Shown here in pieces: positions 33,202 through 41,824 of a stretch of 64,000 nucleotides of DNA. Position 1 is the stretch's first letter. Every line of letters starts with the position of its first letter. Both the position numbers and the translations under genes were made by a program. The stretch spans positions 2,914,001-2,978,000 of the forward strand of contig NZ_JAVLVU010000001.1 of assembly GCF_031951985.1 (NCBI RefSeq), read 5' to 3'. The notes under the pieces were generated by a model that saw only the letters and a list, made by a program, of their open reading frames with translations, made no database searches and had not been told where the DNA came from. Source of the stretch: Mucilaginibacter terrae (lineage in GTDB: Bacteria; Bacteroidota; Bacteroidia; Sphingobacteriales; Sphingobacteriaceae).

Positions 33202-36021
33202 TTACTTGCTCAAGTACATCGATTTCTCTTTGTACAGGTGGCGGAAGTAAGGGTCTTCCAGATTAGGGATGAAGCGGATGGCTTCGCCGGTCGATTTCAT
33301 CTCGGGGCCCAGCTCCTTGTTTACCTCAGGGAATTTATCGAACGAGAATACCGGTTCTTTAATGGCGTAACCTTTAGGTTTGCGCTCAATGGTAAAGTCG
33401 GTAAGCTTGTTTACACCCATCATTACCTTGGCGGCTATATTAATATAAGGCACATCATAAGCCTTGGCAATAAACGGAACCGTACGAGATGCACGCGGGT
33501 TGGCCTCAATTACATAAACTTTATCGTTTTTAATGGCAAACTGAATGTTCAACAACCCTTTTACGTTGAGGGCTTTGGCAATTTTAACAGAGTATTCTTC
33601 CATTTGCTGCAGCACGGTTTCGCTCAAATCAAACGGAGGAAGAACAGCATACGAGTCGCCCGAGTGGATACCGGCAGGCTCAATATGCTCCATCATACCC
33701 ACAATATGCACGTTCTCGCCGTCGCATATCGAGTCAGATTCGGCCTCGGCAGCACGGTCCAGGAAGTGGTCGATCAGTACACGGTTGCCCGGTAAAGCTT
33801 TCAACAAATTAACTACCGCACGTTCCAGATCTTCATCGTTAATTACAATGCTCATGCCCTGCCCGCCTAACACGTAGCTTGGACGAACCAGCACCGGGTA
33901 GCCAACTTTGTGAGCCACTTCAATAGCCTCTTCGGCACTTTCGGCAACACCGTATAGTGGATAAGGAATGTCAAGGTCTTTCAACAAGTCAGAGAAACGG
34001 CCGCGGTCCTCGGCAATGTCCATGTCGTTAAACGAAGTACCGATGATCTTGATGCCGTGCTCATGCAGTTTTTCAGCCATTTTAAGAGCTGTTTGACCGC
34101 CCAACTGAACAATTACACCTTCTGGTTTCTCCAGGTCTATTATCTCGCGTACATGCTCCCAAAATACAGGTTCAAAGTACAGCTTATCGGCCATGTTAAA
34201 GTCGGTTGATACGGTTTCGGGGTTACAGTTAACCATAATGGCTTCGTAACCGGCCTCTTTAGCGGCCAATAAACCGTGCACACAGCTGTAATCAAACTCA
34301 ATACCCTGACCAATACGGTTAGGACCCGAGCCTAATACAATGATCTTTTTCTTATCAGATGAGATCGATTCGTTTTCGCCCTCGTAAGTAGAGTAGTAGT
34401 AAGGGGTTTGTGCCTGAAACTCTGCCGCACAGGTATCAACCATTTTGTAAACACGGTTAATGTTGAGTGCTTTACGACGTTGATAAACGTCCTCCTCGGT
34501 AGTATTGGCGCCCAGTATCCAGGCAATTTGCACATCCGAAAAACCTTTTTGCTTAACGGTAAGGAAAATATCTTCGGGGATATTATTAACCGAGTAGCGG
34601 CGAAGTTCGGTTTCCAGGTTAACTATTTCCTGAATCTGGTTTAAAAACCAACGGTCTATCTTGGTTACTTTACGTACCGATTCGATAGGCACGCCTAAGC
34701 TCAAAGCATCATAAATGTGGAACAACCTGTCCCAGCTTGGATGCTCAAGGCTGTGCATGATTTCGTCAAGGTTGCGGCTCTGGCGACCATCGGCACCTAA
34801 ACCGGCACGACCGATCTCCAAACTCTGACAGGCTTTTTGCAGTGCCTCGATAAAGCTACGGCCAATGCCCATCACCTCACCTACCGATTTCATTTGTAGG
34901 CCTAACTCTCTGTTAGCACCTTTAAATTTATCAAAGTTCCAGCGAGGAATTTTAACGATCACGTAATCCAGCGTTGGCTCAAAATATGCCGAAGTGGTTT
35001 TGGTGATCTGGTTCTCAATTTCATCAAGGTTATAACCAACGGCAAGTTTAGCGGCAATTTTAGCAATAGGGTAACCGGTTGCTTTTGATGCCAGTGCCGA
35101 TGAACGTGATACACGCGGGTTGATCTCAATAGCGATGATATCCTCGTTAGCCGGGTTAACCGAAAACTGCACGTTACAGCCGCCGGCAAAGTTGCCAATG
35201 GCACGCATCATTTTAATGGCCTGGTTGCGCATTTCCTGGTAGCAGCGGTCGCTCAGGGTCATGGCCGGGGCCACGGTTATCGAGTCGCCGGTGTGAATAC
35301 CCATCGGGTCAAAGTTCTCGATAGAACAAATGATGATCACGTTATCGCGGTTATCACGCAATAACTCCAGCTCATATTCTTTCCATCCTAATACAGCCTG
35401 CTCTACCAGTACCTCATGGGTTGGCGATGCCTGTAAGCCGCGGCTTAATGCTGCATCAAAATCTTCTTTTTTATGTACGAAGCCTGCACCTTTACCACCC
35501 AACGTATAGCTTGGGCGAATAACCAGTGGGAAACCGATTTCCTGTGCACCTTCTTTACCTTCTAAAAACGAGTTGGCAATTTTTGATTTTGCCACACCTA
35601 CGCCAATATCAACCATTAACTGGCGGAAAGCCTCGCGGTTCTCCGTTTTTTCGATGGCGGCAATATCAACACCAATTATCCTCACGCCGTATTTTTCCCA
35701 AATACCGCGCTCATCTGCCTCAATGCAAAGGTTTAACGCTGTTTGACCACCCATGGTAGGCAATACGGCATCAATTTTTTGCTCGGTTAAAATTTGCTCT
35801 AAGCTTTCGCAGGTAAGGGGCAACAGGTACACATGATCGGCAATAACCTTATCGGTCATGATGGTAGCCGGATTGCTGTTGATAATTGAAACGGTAATGC
35901 CTTCGTCTTTTAATGAAAGAGCGGCTTGTGAACCGGCGTAGTCAAACTCGCAGGCCTGGCCGATAATGATCGGGCCTGAGCCAATGATCAGTACCGATTT
36001 AATGGAGGTATCTATGGGCAT
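33202..36021 (-). CDS. carB: Carbamoyl-phosphate synthase large subunit, short form
   Basis: The start is the ATG at 36021 ('MPIDTSIKSVLIIGSGPIIIGQACEFDYAGSQA', 939 residues); the TTG at 36036 is not needed. Two ATP-grasp halves are clear: 'RPSYTLGGKGAGF...IEINPRVSRSSALASKATGYPIAK' and, after the oligomerisation domain, 'VLGSGPNRIGQGIEFDYSCVHG...RPSYVLGGQGMSIVI...VIEANPRASRTVPFIAKAYDVP'. Enterobacterial CarB has about 1070 residues. This one stops soon after 'MKSTGEAIRF', so the MGS-like allosteric domain is absent. It makes carbamoyl phosphate for pyrimidines and arginine. CarA is not in the window. Confidence 0.96.
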   Translation of the reverse strand: MPIDTSIKSVLIIGSGPIIIGQACEFDYAGSQAALSLKDEGITVSIINSNPATIMTDKVIADHVYLLPLTCESLEQILTEQKIDAVLPTMGGQTALNLCIEADERGIWEKYGVRIIGVDIAAIEKTENREAFRQLMVDIGVGVAKSKIANSFLEGKEGAQEIGFPLVIRPSYTLGGKGAGFVHKKEDFDAALSRGLQASPTHEVLVEQAVLGWKEYELELLRDNRDNVIIICSIENFDPMGIHTGDSITVAPAMTLSDRCYQEMRNQAIKMMRAIGNFAGGCNVQFSVNPANEDIIAIEINPRVSRSSALASKATGYPIAKIAAKLAVGYNLDEIENQITKTTSAYFEPTLDYVIVKIPRWNFDKFKGANRELGLQMKSVGEVMGIGRSFIEALQKACQSLEIGRAGLGADGRQSRNLDEIMHSLEHPSWDRLFHIYDALSLGVPIESVRKVTKIDRWFLNQIQEIVNLETELRRYSVNNIPEDIFLTVKQKGFSDVQIAWILGANTTEEDVYQRRKALNINRVYKMVDTCAAEFQAQTPYYYSTYEGENESISSDKKKIIVLGSGPNRIGQGIEFDYSCVHGLLAAKEAGYEAIMVNCNPETVSTDFNMADKLYFEPVFWEHVREIIDLEKPEGVIVQLGGQTALKMAEKLHEHGIKIIGTSFNDMDIAEDRGRFSDLLKDLDIPYPLYGVAESAEEAIEVAHKVGYPVLVRPSYVLGGQGMSIVINDEDLERAVVNLLKALPGNRVLIDHFLDRAAEAESDSICDGENVHIVGMMEHIEPAGIHSGDSYAVLPPFDLSETVLQQMEEYSVKIAKALNVKGLLNIQFAIKNDKVYVIEANPRASRTVPFIAKAYDVPYINIAAKVMMGVNKLTDFTIERKPKGYAIKEPVFSFDKFPEVNKELGPEMKSTGEAIRFIPNLEDPYFRHLYKEKSMYLSK

Positions 36022-36046
36022 AGTAGTGTTTAGCAATTTTATGTTT

Positions 36047-36121
36047 AGTTCATAGTTGATGAATCATGGTTCATAGCACGTTAGCTATTCTCTATGAACT
36101 ATCAGCCATTAACTATGAGCT
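36047..36121. repeat. Inverted TTCATAG repeats in the carB leader
   Basis: AGTTCATAGTTGATG and GGTTCATAG (36047-36078) face CTATGAACTATCAG and AACTATGAG (36091-36121). They can form a long imperfect stem in the roughly 140-base leader of carB. They may be a dispersed repeat rather than a regulator. Confidence 0.5.
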
Positions 36122-36145
36122 TCTAATTCTATGCGCTGAGTATGT

Positions 36146-36179
36146 AAAAACCCGACTTCAGCATCGGGATGCAAAGATA
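36146..36179 (-). promoter_or_regulatory. carB promoter with a 5'-proximal hairpin
   Basis: Read on the minus strand, TATCTTTG (36179-36172) is an exact TAnnTTTG -7 box. It is followed at once by CCCGA...TCGGG (36168-36151) and a TTTTT run. The hairpin is too close to the start site to act as a normal terminator and may be a 5'-end stabiliser. Confidence 0.55.
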
Positions 36180-36257
36180 GGAGATTGGACCTTACGAATT
36201 TTAAAAATTTTATATTTAACAAAAGATTGATTTTAGGGCAAGAATACAGCTTAAGAA

Positions 36258-36295
36258 ATAAAAAATCCCATAATGTCTTAATGAACTATGGGATT
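36258..36295 (-). terminator. Terminator of the DUF262 gene
   Basis: AATCCCATA (36264-36272) pairs with TATGGGATT (36287-36295). On the minus strand the stem is followed by TTTTTT. It lies 28 bases after the DUF262 stop codon. Confidence 0.8.
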
Positions 36296-36322
36296 CAATA
36301 TTGATAAAGTTTATCCAATTAA

Positions 36323-38269
36323 CTAATTGATAAATAGCAATTCTTCCTTTGCAATGTTTTCCCAGTCAGATACCTTGAAATTCCAACGGGCCTCCATAAA
36401 AGACAGCATTTTAAGTCCTCTATCAATAATTTCTTCAGGAGTCCATTGGGTATAAGAAGCCACCTCTATTTCACTGTAAGAGCCATTATAAAAACCTTGA
36501 TTTTCACCTGTACTATCTTGGTGCCTTTTTTTATATTCAAAGCATTTATTCTGTAAGGACGAATTTTTAGCTTTTGCCAACAATACAAGATTGCCTAAAG
36601 TATGTAACAAGGCTTTTCGTCGTTTTTTGTCCACATTGCTAAAGGCATTTTTCCAGCATGCATCCGATGGAGTTTGTGGATAGATGTGCTCTATGGTATC
36701 TTCTTTCTTTCTTCTATTGAAATCTGTCCAAGAAACTTTTTGATTGTTATTTGCAATTCTCTGTAAATGCAGTTCGTACTCGTATAAAAAATATCTCAAT
36801 CCATTCCATGAATAATACCCCTCATTTTTTTGGTTTAACTCAGTAATGAAATTCTTAAATCTTGTCAAATCAAACAATCCGATATATTCTTCTTCTCTCC
36901 AGCCATCCATTTGCCAGTTAATATCATTTGTAACTTTTACTACATCAGTAACACCATGCCCCCAATAGTTTTCATCTAAATGGTACATATTTGATAATCT
37001 ATAAAAATGGCTGTTGCGGGCATTAGATTTAAGTTGACTGATACGGAAAATAAGAAATATAAATCTTTCTGCGGCTTGCAATAATTGCAGGAGTTTGCCT
37101 TGGTCGTTTTCTTTGTTGAATGCAGCCATTAATAAAGGAGGAAATGCTCCCATGCCGAGCCTATTCAATTTTTGCAACCATTCTTTAATCTCTTCGTTAA
37201 AGTTTGAGTATTGTATGTTGTAAATATAAAACCAAGACTTCACACTGTGAGCTAAGCTATCAATATACTTTTTAATTTCGTGAAAGGTTATTTTTTCGGT
37301 TAAAAGGTTTTTGGGAGTGAATTTTTTATGAAGCAAATAGTTTGCATAAGCATCCGCTTCACTTCTATCATACTTAAAATACATTATCCAATGATTGAAT
37401 AAAAAAACATCGTCATCGAGTGGATTGTCTTTGTTTTTACCTAAAAATTCATAAACAGTTTTCCATGCTTCATTAATATCTTTCCTTAGCCTGTTTTTCA
37501 ATGGCTGTTCTTCACTCAGTAATGTTGTAAGATAGATTAACCTATTCTTCATTAGCTCAAGCGTTGATAATTTTTTCCCACGATTATTCATCGTTTCAAA
37601 AGTCACAAACTCATCTAACTCCTCGTCAATTTCATAAAAGTTAAATTTAAATTTATTGACCAACCTTTTAAATAGCTCTTCAAGTGCCGGCTTATCAAGA
37701 GCATCAAACTTATCCGTGAAATACTTTTTTGCAAATTCTAAATTTGTGGTATAAAGTGTTTGCTCAGGTACTCGATCTGAAGTTAATGATTTTTGGCGTA
37801 AAATCTTTGTTTTGAAGTACTCATCGCTTGGGTTGTCTTTCTCGTAGCCGAAAATGAAGGACTTATAATGGTCTCCAAATTGTTTAAAAAGGAATTTTGC
37901 TTCCCATGCTTCTTTTAAATCAAAGTTAATTCCCTCGCCTTCAGAAAAATAGTCCAACAGTTGACGAATAAATATTATTGAAGTAGTAAGTCGTTGTTGT
38001 CCATCAATAACGTAGAATGCAGCAAGCCCCTTTTCAAATAGCCATAAATCTTCATGCCACTTTTCAATTTGAATAATATCAGACTTTCTGATAGGCTTCA
38101 CAGTGAGAAGACCTGTATAATGTACTTTATCTTCTTTCAGATTTTGTAAATCATCCCAAAACGCATTAAGCTGTTCTTTTTCCCATGAATAACCACGTTG
38201 GTAATCAGGTATCCGAAAAAACTTTTGATTAAATATCTCGGTAAGTGATTGTAACTTATTATCTGGCAT
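36323..38269 (-). CDS. DUF262/DUF1524 GmrSD-like nuclease
   Basis: The protein has 648 residues. The N-terminal DUF262 (GmrS-like, ParB/Srx-fold) domain shows 'FRIPDYQRGYSWEKEQLNAFWDDL' and the NTPase motif 'FYVIDGQQRLTTSIIFIRQLL' (about residues 85-105). The C-terminal DUF1524 (GmrD-like, HNH) domain shows 'DTIEHIYPQTPSDACWKNAF' and 'LHTLGNLVLLAKAKNSSLQNKCFEYKK' (about residues 530-590). In E. coli this architecture makes the type IV enzyme GmrSD, which cuts glucosylated hydroxymethylcytosine phage DNA. The gene is visibly more AT-rich than its neighbours, which suggests transfer. A 58-residue ORF precedes it by 23 bases. Confidence 0.93.
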   Translation of the reverse strand: MPDNKLQSLTEIFNQKFFRIPDYQRGYSWEKEQLNAFWDDLQNLKEDKVHYTGLLTVKPIRKSDIIQIEKWHEDLWLFEKGLAAFYVIDGQQRLTTSIIFIRQLLDYFSEGEGINFDLKEAWEAKFLFKQFGDHYKSFIFGYEKDNPSDEYFKTKILRQKSLTSDRVPEQTLYTTNLEFAKKYFTDKFDALDKPALEELFKRLVNKFKFNFYEIDEELDEFVTFETMNNRGKKLSTLELMKNRLIYLTTLLSEEQPLKNRLRKDINEAWKTVYEFLGKNKDNPLDDDVFLFNHWIMYFKYDRSEADAYANYLLHKKFTPKNLLTEKITFHEIKKYIDSLAHSVKSWFYIYNIQYSNFNEEIKEWLQKLNRLGMGAFPPLLMAAFNKENDQGKLLQLLQAAERFIFLIFRISQLKSNARNSHFYRLSNMYHLDENYWGHGVTDVVKVTNDINWQMDGWREEEYIGLFDLTRFKNFITELNQKNEGYYSWNGLRYFLYEYELHLQRIANNNQKVSWTDFNRRKKEDTIEHIYPQTPSDACWKNAFSNVDKKRRKALLHTLGNLVLLAKAKNSSLQNKCFEYKKRHQDSTGENQGFYNGSYSEIEVASYTQWTPEEIIDRGLKMLSFMEARWNFKVSDWENIAKEELLFIN

Positions 38270-38292
38270 AATGATAGTCTAAAATGTTCTAA

Positions 38293-38469
38293 TTAATGAT
38301 CCACTTTCTTTTTATGTTCAACCATGCCGCTGTCAAGTGTTAATAGAATTAGAGCACCTATTTGATTTAGGTTTGCATCAATAGCATGGCCGTTGCCAAG
38401 TGTTTGGATAAGTAAACCGCTTTCTTTTCGCAATTCAACTTTTCCGCTCTTAAAAATTAGGAGAGACAT
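38293..38469 (-). CDS. Small ORF (58 aa) upstream of the DUF262 nuclease
   Basis: ATG at 38469, TAA at 38293. The product begins MSLLIFKSGKVELRKESG and continues with LLIQTLGNGHAIDANLNQIG and a Lys-rich end. It has no membrane segment and no recognised family. It lies 23 bases upstream of the nuclease gene on the same strand, and both share the AT-rich composition and the upstream dyad. It may be a partner or regulator of the nuclease; coding status is inferred from the frame and position only. Confidence 0.5.
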   Translation of the reverse strand: MSLLIFKSGKVELRKESGLLIQTLGNGHAIDANLNQIGALILLTLDSGMVEHKKKVDH

Positions 38470-38499
38470 AAGTGTTATGGTTTAAGTTAATATTGCCGC

Positions 38500-38548
38500 A
38501 TAATAAGTATTTTTTCGAAATAATAAACACTTATTATTACATGGCAAA
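38500..38548 (-). promoter_or_regulatory. Promoter and dyad of the DUF262 unit
   Basis: ATAATAAGT (38500-38508) is inverted as ACTTATTAT (38529-38537), a perfect 9-bp dyad with a 20-base spacer. On the minus strand TTTG (38548-38545) is followed after 19 bases by a weak -7 (TATTATTT). The dyad would cover the -33/-7 spacer and the start site, as an operator does. Confidence 0.5.
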
Positions 38549-38583
38549 GTAACTTAAGTAATATCCATAACTTAATTGCAAAT

Positions 38584-39570
38584 TTATTTTACTGCTTTTG
38601 CAGGTGCCTTAGCCGACGTACCAAACAATGCCGATACCACCCATGAACTGCTTACCGGTAAGCCATTTTGTATGGCCGGTTTCCAGGCAGGTGATGTGTT
38701 AATGGCCGCTACAATGGTTTTGTTAATTTCGGGGGTAATGTTACCCAAGAAACGTCCCTGGCTTACTTTGCCATTTTGATCTATCAAAAAGGTTAACACA
38801 CCCTGAAAGCTTTTTTGCTTGAGCGTAGCAGGGTATTTAAATTTCTTTTTAATGTAAGCCACAAAAGCTTCTTCGCCGCCTTTAAACTCAGGCGACTGGC
38901 GGCGTTTGGTATAAGTATATTTTACCCCGGCCGCATTGGTGGTTACGCCCGACACAAATTTGCCATCGCGGTAAGTGTCTATATAGGTTACTTTTTCATC
39001 AGGGTAGCTGCCGTGCCAAACGCCGTCCGGGCGGGCGTTTCTTATGTCACCTTCTTCGCTTATAGCTCCGGCATAATTATAGTCAACGTAATGACCGTTT
39101 CCATCTGTAACCAGGGCTTTACCGGTTGAGTCGAGGCAGCTTATAATACGCGGACAATCAACGGCTACGGCAGCCGCAGTATCATACTCTAATGTAAGGT
39201 GTACTTTGCCATTAGGATAAAACAGGTACGATGTTCCGAGCGGACGGCCATCTGCGTATGACATAACCGATTCGCGCTTGCCGTTGCTGTAATAGCTTAC
39301 ACATTGATCCTGAAGAGTAAGTGGGTCGATGGTGGTGGTTTTACCCATCAGTTTGGGTTTGCTGTTGCGGTAGTAATCGGCAACGCCAAACAAGGTAGAG
39401 CCCGAATCGGGCAGGGAGATAACGCGTATGTAATCAGCACTGTCAACCACGGGCACTTTACTGCCATCATACTTAAAGTAAAAAACCGATTGTGTTTTGC
39501 TTTTGGCAGGAGCCTGCGCCATGGAAAATGAGGCAGCAAAAAGACAGCAAATAGCTAATATGTATTTCAT
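38584..39570 (-). CDS. Exported MORN-like/TonB C-terminal domain protein
   Basis: The protein has 328 residues with a signal peptide ('MKYILAICCLFAASFSMAQ'). Middle repeats of the 'YYSNGK...YADGRPLGT.YLFYPNGKVHLTLEY' kind are MORN/YwqK-like. The C-terminal domain (about residues 235-315) is TonB-like: 'FKGGEEAFVAYIKKKFKYPATLKQKSFQGVLTFLIDQNGKVSQGRFLGNITPEINKTIVAAINTSPAWKPAIQNGLPV'. No N-terminal membrane anchor of true TonB is present. Such proteins are abundant in Bacteroidetes; the function is unknown. It is monocistronic upstream of panD on the same strand. Confidence 0.85.
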   Translation of the reverse strand: MKYILAICCLFAASFSMAQAPAKSKTQSVFYFKYDGSKVPVVDSADYIRVISLPDSGSTLFGVADYYRNSKPKLMGKTTTIDPLTLQDQCVSYYSNGKRESVMSYADGRPLGTSYLFYPNGKVHLTLEYDTAAAVAVDCPRIISCLDSTGKALVTDGNGHYVDYNYAGAISEEGDIRNARPDGVWHGSYPDEKVTYIDTYRDGKFVSGVTTNAAGVKYTYTKRRQSPEFKGGEEAFVAYIKKKFKYPATLKQKSFQGVLTFLIDQNGKVSQGRFLGNITPEINKTIVAAINTSPAWKPAIQNGLPVSSSWVVSALFGTSAKAPAKAVK

Positions 39571-39601
39571 GAAATTAATCCGATTAATCAGGGTGCCTAA
39601 T

Positions 39602-39952
39602 CTATCGAATTAATTTATTATCTGTATCAGGAAAAACTAAAATTGGTTCGTATTTACGGGCTTCGTCCATATCCATACTGGCGTAACTCATAATAATCAC
39701 AATATCACCCACCTGTGCCAGCCTTGCCGTTGCGCCGTTTAAACATACCGTACCAGTGCCGCGCTCGCCTTTTATCACATACGTTTCAAAGCGTGCCCCG
39801 TTGTTGTTGTTAACGATCTGCACCTTTTCGTTAGGGATAATATTGGCTGCTTCAATCAAATCCTCATCAATCGTAATGCTTCCCACGTAATTCAGCTCGG
39901 CCTGTGTAATTTTAGCACGATGAATTTTGGATTTTAAAACCTCAATAATCAT
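39602..39952 (-). CDS. panD: Aspartate 1-decarboxylase
   Basis: The 116-residue proenzyme makes beta-alanine for pantothenate. The self-cleavage site is '[18 protein letters not shown]', cut between Gly and Ser (about residues 24-25) to give the pyruvoyl group. Further hallmarks are '[44 protein letters not shown]'. It lies 36 bases downstream of panC, the enzyme that uses its product, so the two form one unit. Confidence 0.98.
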   Translation of the reverse strand: MIIEVLKSKIHRAKITQAELNYVGSITIDEDLIEAANIIPNEKVQIVNNNNGARFETYVIKGERGTGTVCLNGATARLAQVGDIVIIMSYASMDMDEARKYEPILVFPDTDNKLIR

Positions 39953-39988
39953 AAAGCAAAGTTAGTAATTAATTGTAAGAGGATGATA

Positions 39989-40828
39989 TCACCGTATTAT
40001 CACATTATCAATGAGGCGGGTGTTGCCCACGCGGGCCGCCACTAAAGCAACAATACTTTGGCTATCGGGCTTTGCGGGTTGCAGGGTTTCGCCGTCGGCC
40101 AGTTCAAAATATTCGGGCTGGGTACCGGGCTCGTTGCCAATAAGGGTTGATGCCTGCGTTTGAATGTCCTTTAAAGTAAGTCCTTTTTCAAATGCTGCTT
40201 TAGCGTCATACAACGCTTTTGATAGCACAAGCGCATGATGCCTGTCATCGGCTGTTAAATAAATATTGCGCGAGCTCATGGCCAAACCGTCGGTTTCGCG
40301 CTCAATGGGGCACATCACCAGTTCAACCGGCATATTTAGTAATTGCACCATACGGCGTATTACCATAACCTGCTGATAATCTTTTTGCCCAAAGAAAGCT
40401 TTGGTGGGCTCCACTATATTAAACAACTTGTTTACCACTTGTGTAACTCCCTGGTAATGCCCGGGGCGGAATTTCCCTTCGAGCAAAGTCTCGAGTTCGC
40501 CAATTTCTAAATGCCAATTCTCATTCCCGGCATACATCTCATTTACCTCCGGGTTAAACAAAACATCGCACCCGGCCTGCTCCAGTTTCGCCATATCGGC
40601 TTCAATGGGGCGGGGGTATTTTTCCAGGTCTTTGGGATCGTTAAACTGGGTAGGGTTTACAAAAATACTGCAAACCGTTACATCGCACTGCTGCCTGGCC
40701 TGTGCTAATAATGACAGGTGACCGTTGTGCAGGGCACCCATGGTAGGCACAAAACCAACAGTTTTTTTGGCAGCGCGAACAGCGTCGAGATGCTGTTTAA
40801 GGGCGTTTTTGGTGGTAAATACTTTCAA
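39989..40828 (-). CDS. panC: Pantothenate synthetase (pantoate--beta-alanine ligase)
   Basis: The protein has 279 residues and belongs to the nucleotidyltransferase superfamily. Signatures are 'VGFVPTMGALHNGHLSLLAQARQQCDVTVCSIFVNPTQFNDPKDLEKYPR' (His-containing HxGH-type motif at about residues 35-38), 'FFGQKDYQQVMVIRRMV' and 'LAMSSRNIYL' (KMSKS-like). It joins pantoate and beta-alanine with ATP in the cytoplasm. It is divergent from the glycogen-synthase-like gene. Confidence 0.98.
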   Translation of the reverse strand: MKVFTTKNALKQHLDAVRAAKKTVGFVPTMGALHNGHLSLLAQARQQCDVTVCSIFVNPTQFNDPKDLEKYPRPIEADMAKLEQAGCDVLFNPEVNEMYAGNENWHLEIGELETLLEGKFRPGHYQGVTQVVNKLFNIVEPTKAFFGQKDYQQVMVIRRMVQLLNMPVELVMCPIERETDGLAMSSRNIYLTADDRHHALVLSKALYDAKAAFEKGLTLKDIQTQASTLIGNEPGTQPEYFELADGETLQPAKPDSQSIVALVAARVGNTRLIDNVIIR

Positions 40829-40901
40829 CTAAAAACTAATTAAAAAAGTGGGCAAAGGTGTGTAATTACTTTGTTATTACCAAAACAAACTTGCATAAAT
40901 C

Positions 40902-40933
40902 GTTGATAATTTATAAGATAATATGTATATTTG
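40902..40933 (+). promoter_or_regulatory. Promoter of the glycogen-synthase-domain gene
   Basis: TTG (40903-40905), a 20-base spacer, then TATATTTG (40926-40933), an exact TAnnTTTG. The ATG is 51 bases further on. Confidence 0.72.
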
Positions 40934-40983
40934 CACACTCAAATTTTTTTGAGGTCTTACATAAACTTAATATTGATATAGAG

Positions 40984-41808
40984 ATGGGTAAATCTAAGCT
41001 TCTGTTCATAACTCACGAAATGTCTCCCTTCCTTGAACTCACAAAAATTTCTGAAATAACCCGCCAGCTGCCGCAAGCCATGCAGGACAAAGGTTTTGAA
41101 ATTCGTATTTTGATGCCAAGGTTTGGTAACATTAATGAGCGCCGGAACAGGCTGCACGAGGTAATACGATTGTCGGGCATGAATATCATTATTGATGACA
41201 ATGACAATCCGCTTATCATCAAGGTTGCCTCCATTCCTGCAGCACGTATGCAGGTGTATTTTTTGGATAACGAAGAGTATTTTCAGCGCAAACATGTGTT
41301 TAACGACAAAGACGGTAAGTTTTATGCCGATAACGATGAGCGCATGATCTTCTTTTGCAAAGGCGCTTTGGAAACGGTTAAAAAATTAGGTTGGTCGCCC
41401 GATATTGTTCACTGCCACGGCTGGATGAGCGCATTGGTGCCAACTTACTTAAAAACCACGTATAAAGACGATCCTACTTTTAAACACTCAAAAGTAGTAT
41501 ACTCTATTTACGATAACGAGTTTACCGAAAGCCTGGATGCCAAATTTGCACAAAAAGCGGTAATGGCCGACATGACCGAAGCTAACACCGAAGTGTTTAA
41601 AGCCGGCACAAATAACGCTTTGCACGAAGGTGCCCTGCAATACAGCGATGCGGTTGTTTTAGCTACCGACAAAATAGATGCGGATGTGTTAAATTATGTT
41701 AAAAACAGCCAAAAACCTGTTTTAGAATTTGAACAGACCGCTGATTTCGAAAATTATTACAATTTTTACGACGAAATTACCACTGATGAATTGGTAAACG
41801 TTGCATAA
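40984..41808 (+). CDS. Glycogen/starch synthase N-terminal (GT5) domain protein
   Basis: The ATG at 40984 gives 274 residues ('MGKSKLLFITHEMSPFLELTKISEITRQLPQAMQDKGFEIRILMPRFG'); upstream residues would come from the promoter region. It matches the first Rossmann half of GT5 glycogen synthases: 'DIVHCHGWMSALVPTYLKTTY' (about residues 140-160) and a 'DAVVLAT' strand. The catalytic C-terminal half with the ADP-glucose site is missing, yet the gene looks intact. Stand-alone copies next to panC are usual in Bacteroidetes. The role is unknown; synthase activity is unlikely on its own. Confidence 0.88.
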   Translation: MGKSKLLFITHEMSPFLELTKISEITRQLPQAMQDKGFEIRILMPRFGNINERRNRLHEVIRLSGMNIIIDDNDNPLIIKVASIPAARMQVYFLDNEEYFQRKHVFNDKDGKFYADNDERMIFFCKGALETVKKLGWSPDIVHCHGWMSALVPTYLKTTYKDDPTFKHSKVVYSIYDNEFTESLDAKFAQKAVMADMTEANTEVFKAGTNNALHEGALQYSDAVVLATDKIDADVLNYVKNSQKPVLEFEQTADFENYYNFYDEITTDELVNVA

Positions 41809-41824
41809 AGATTTAAAACATTAT

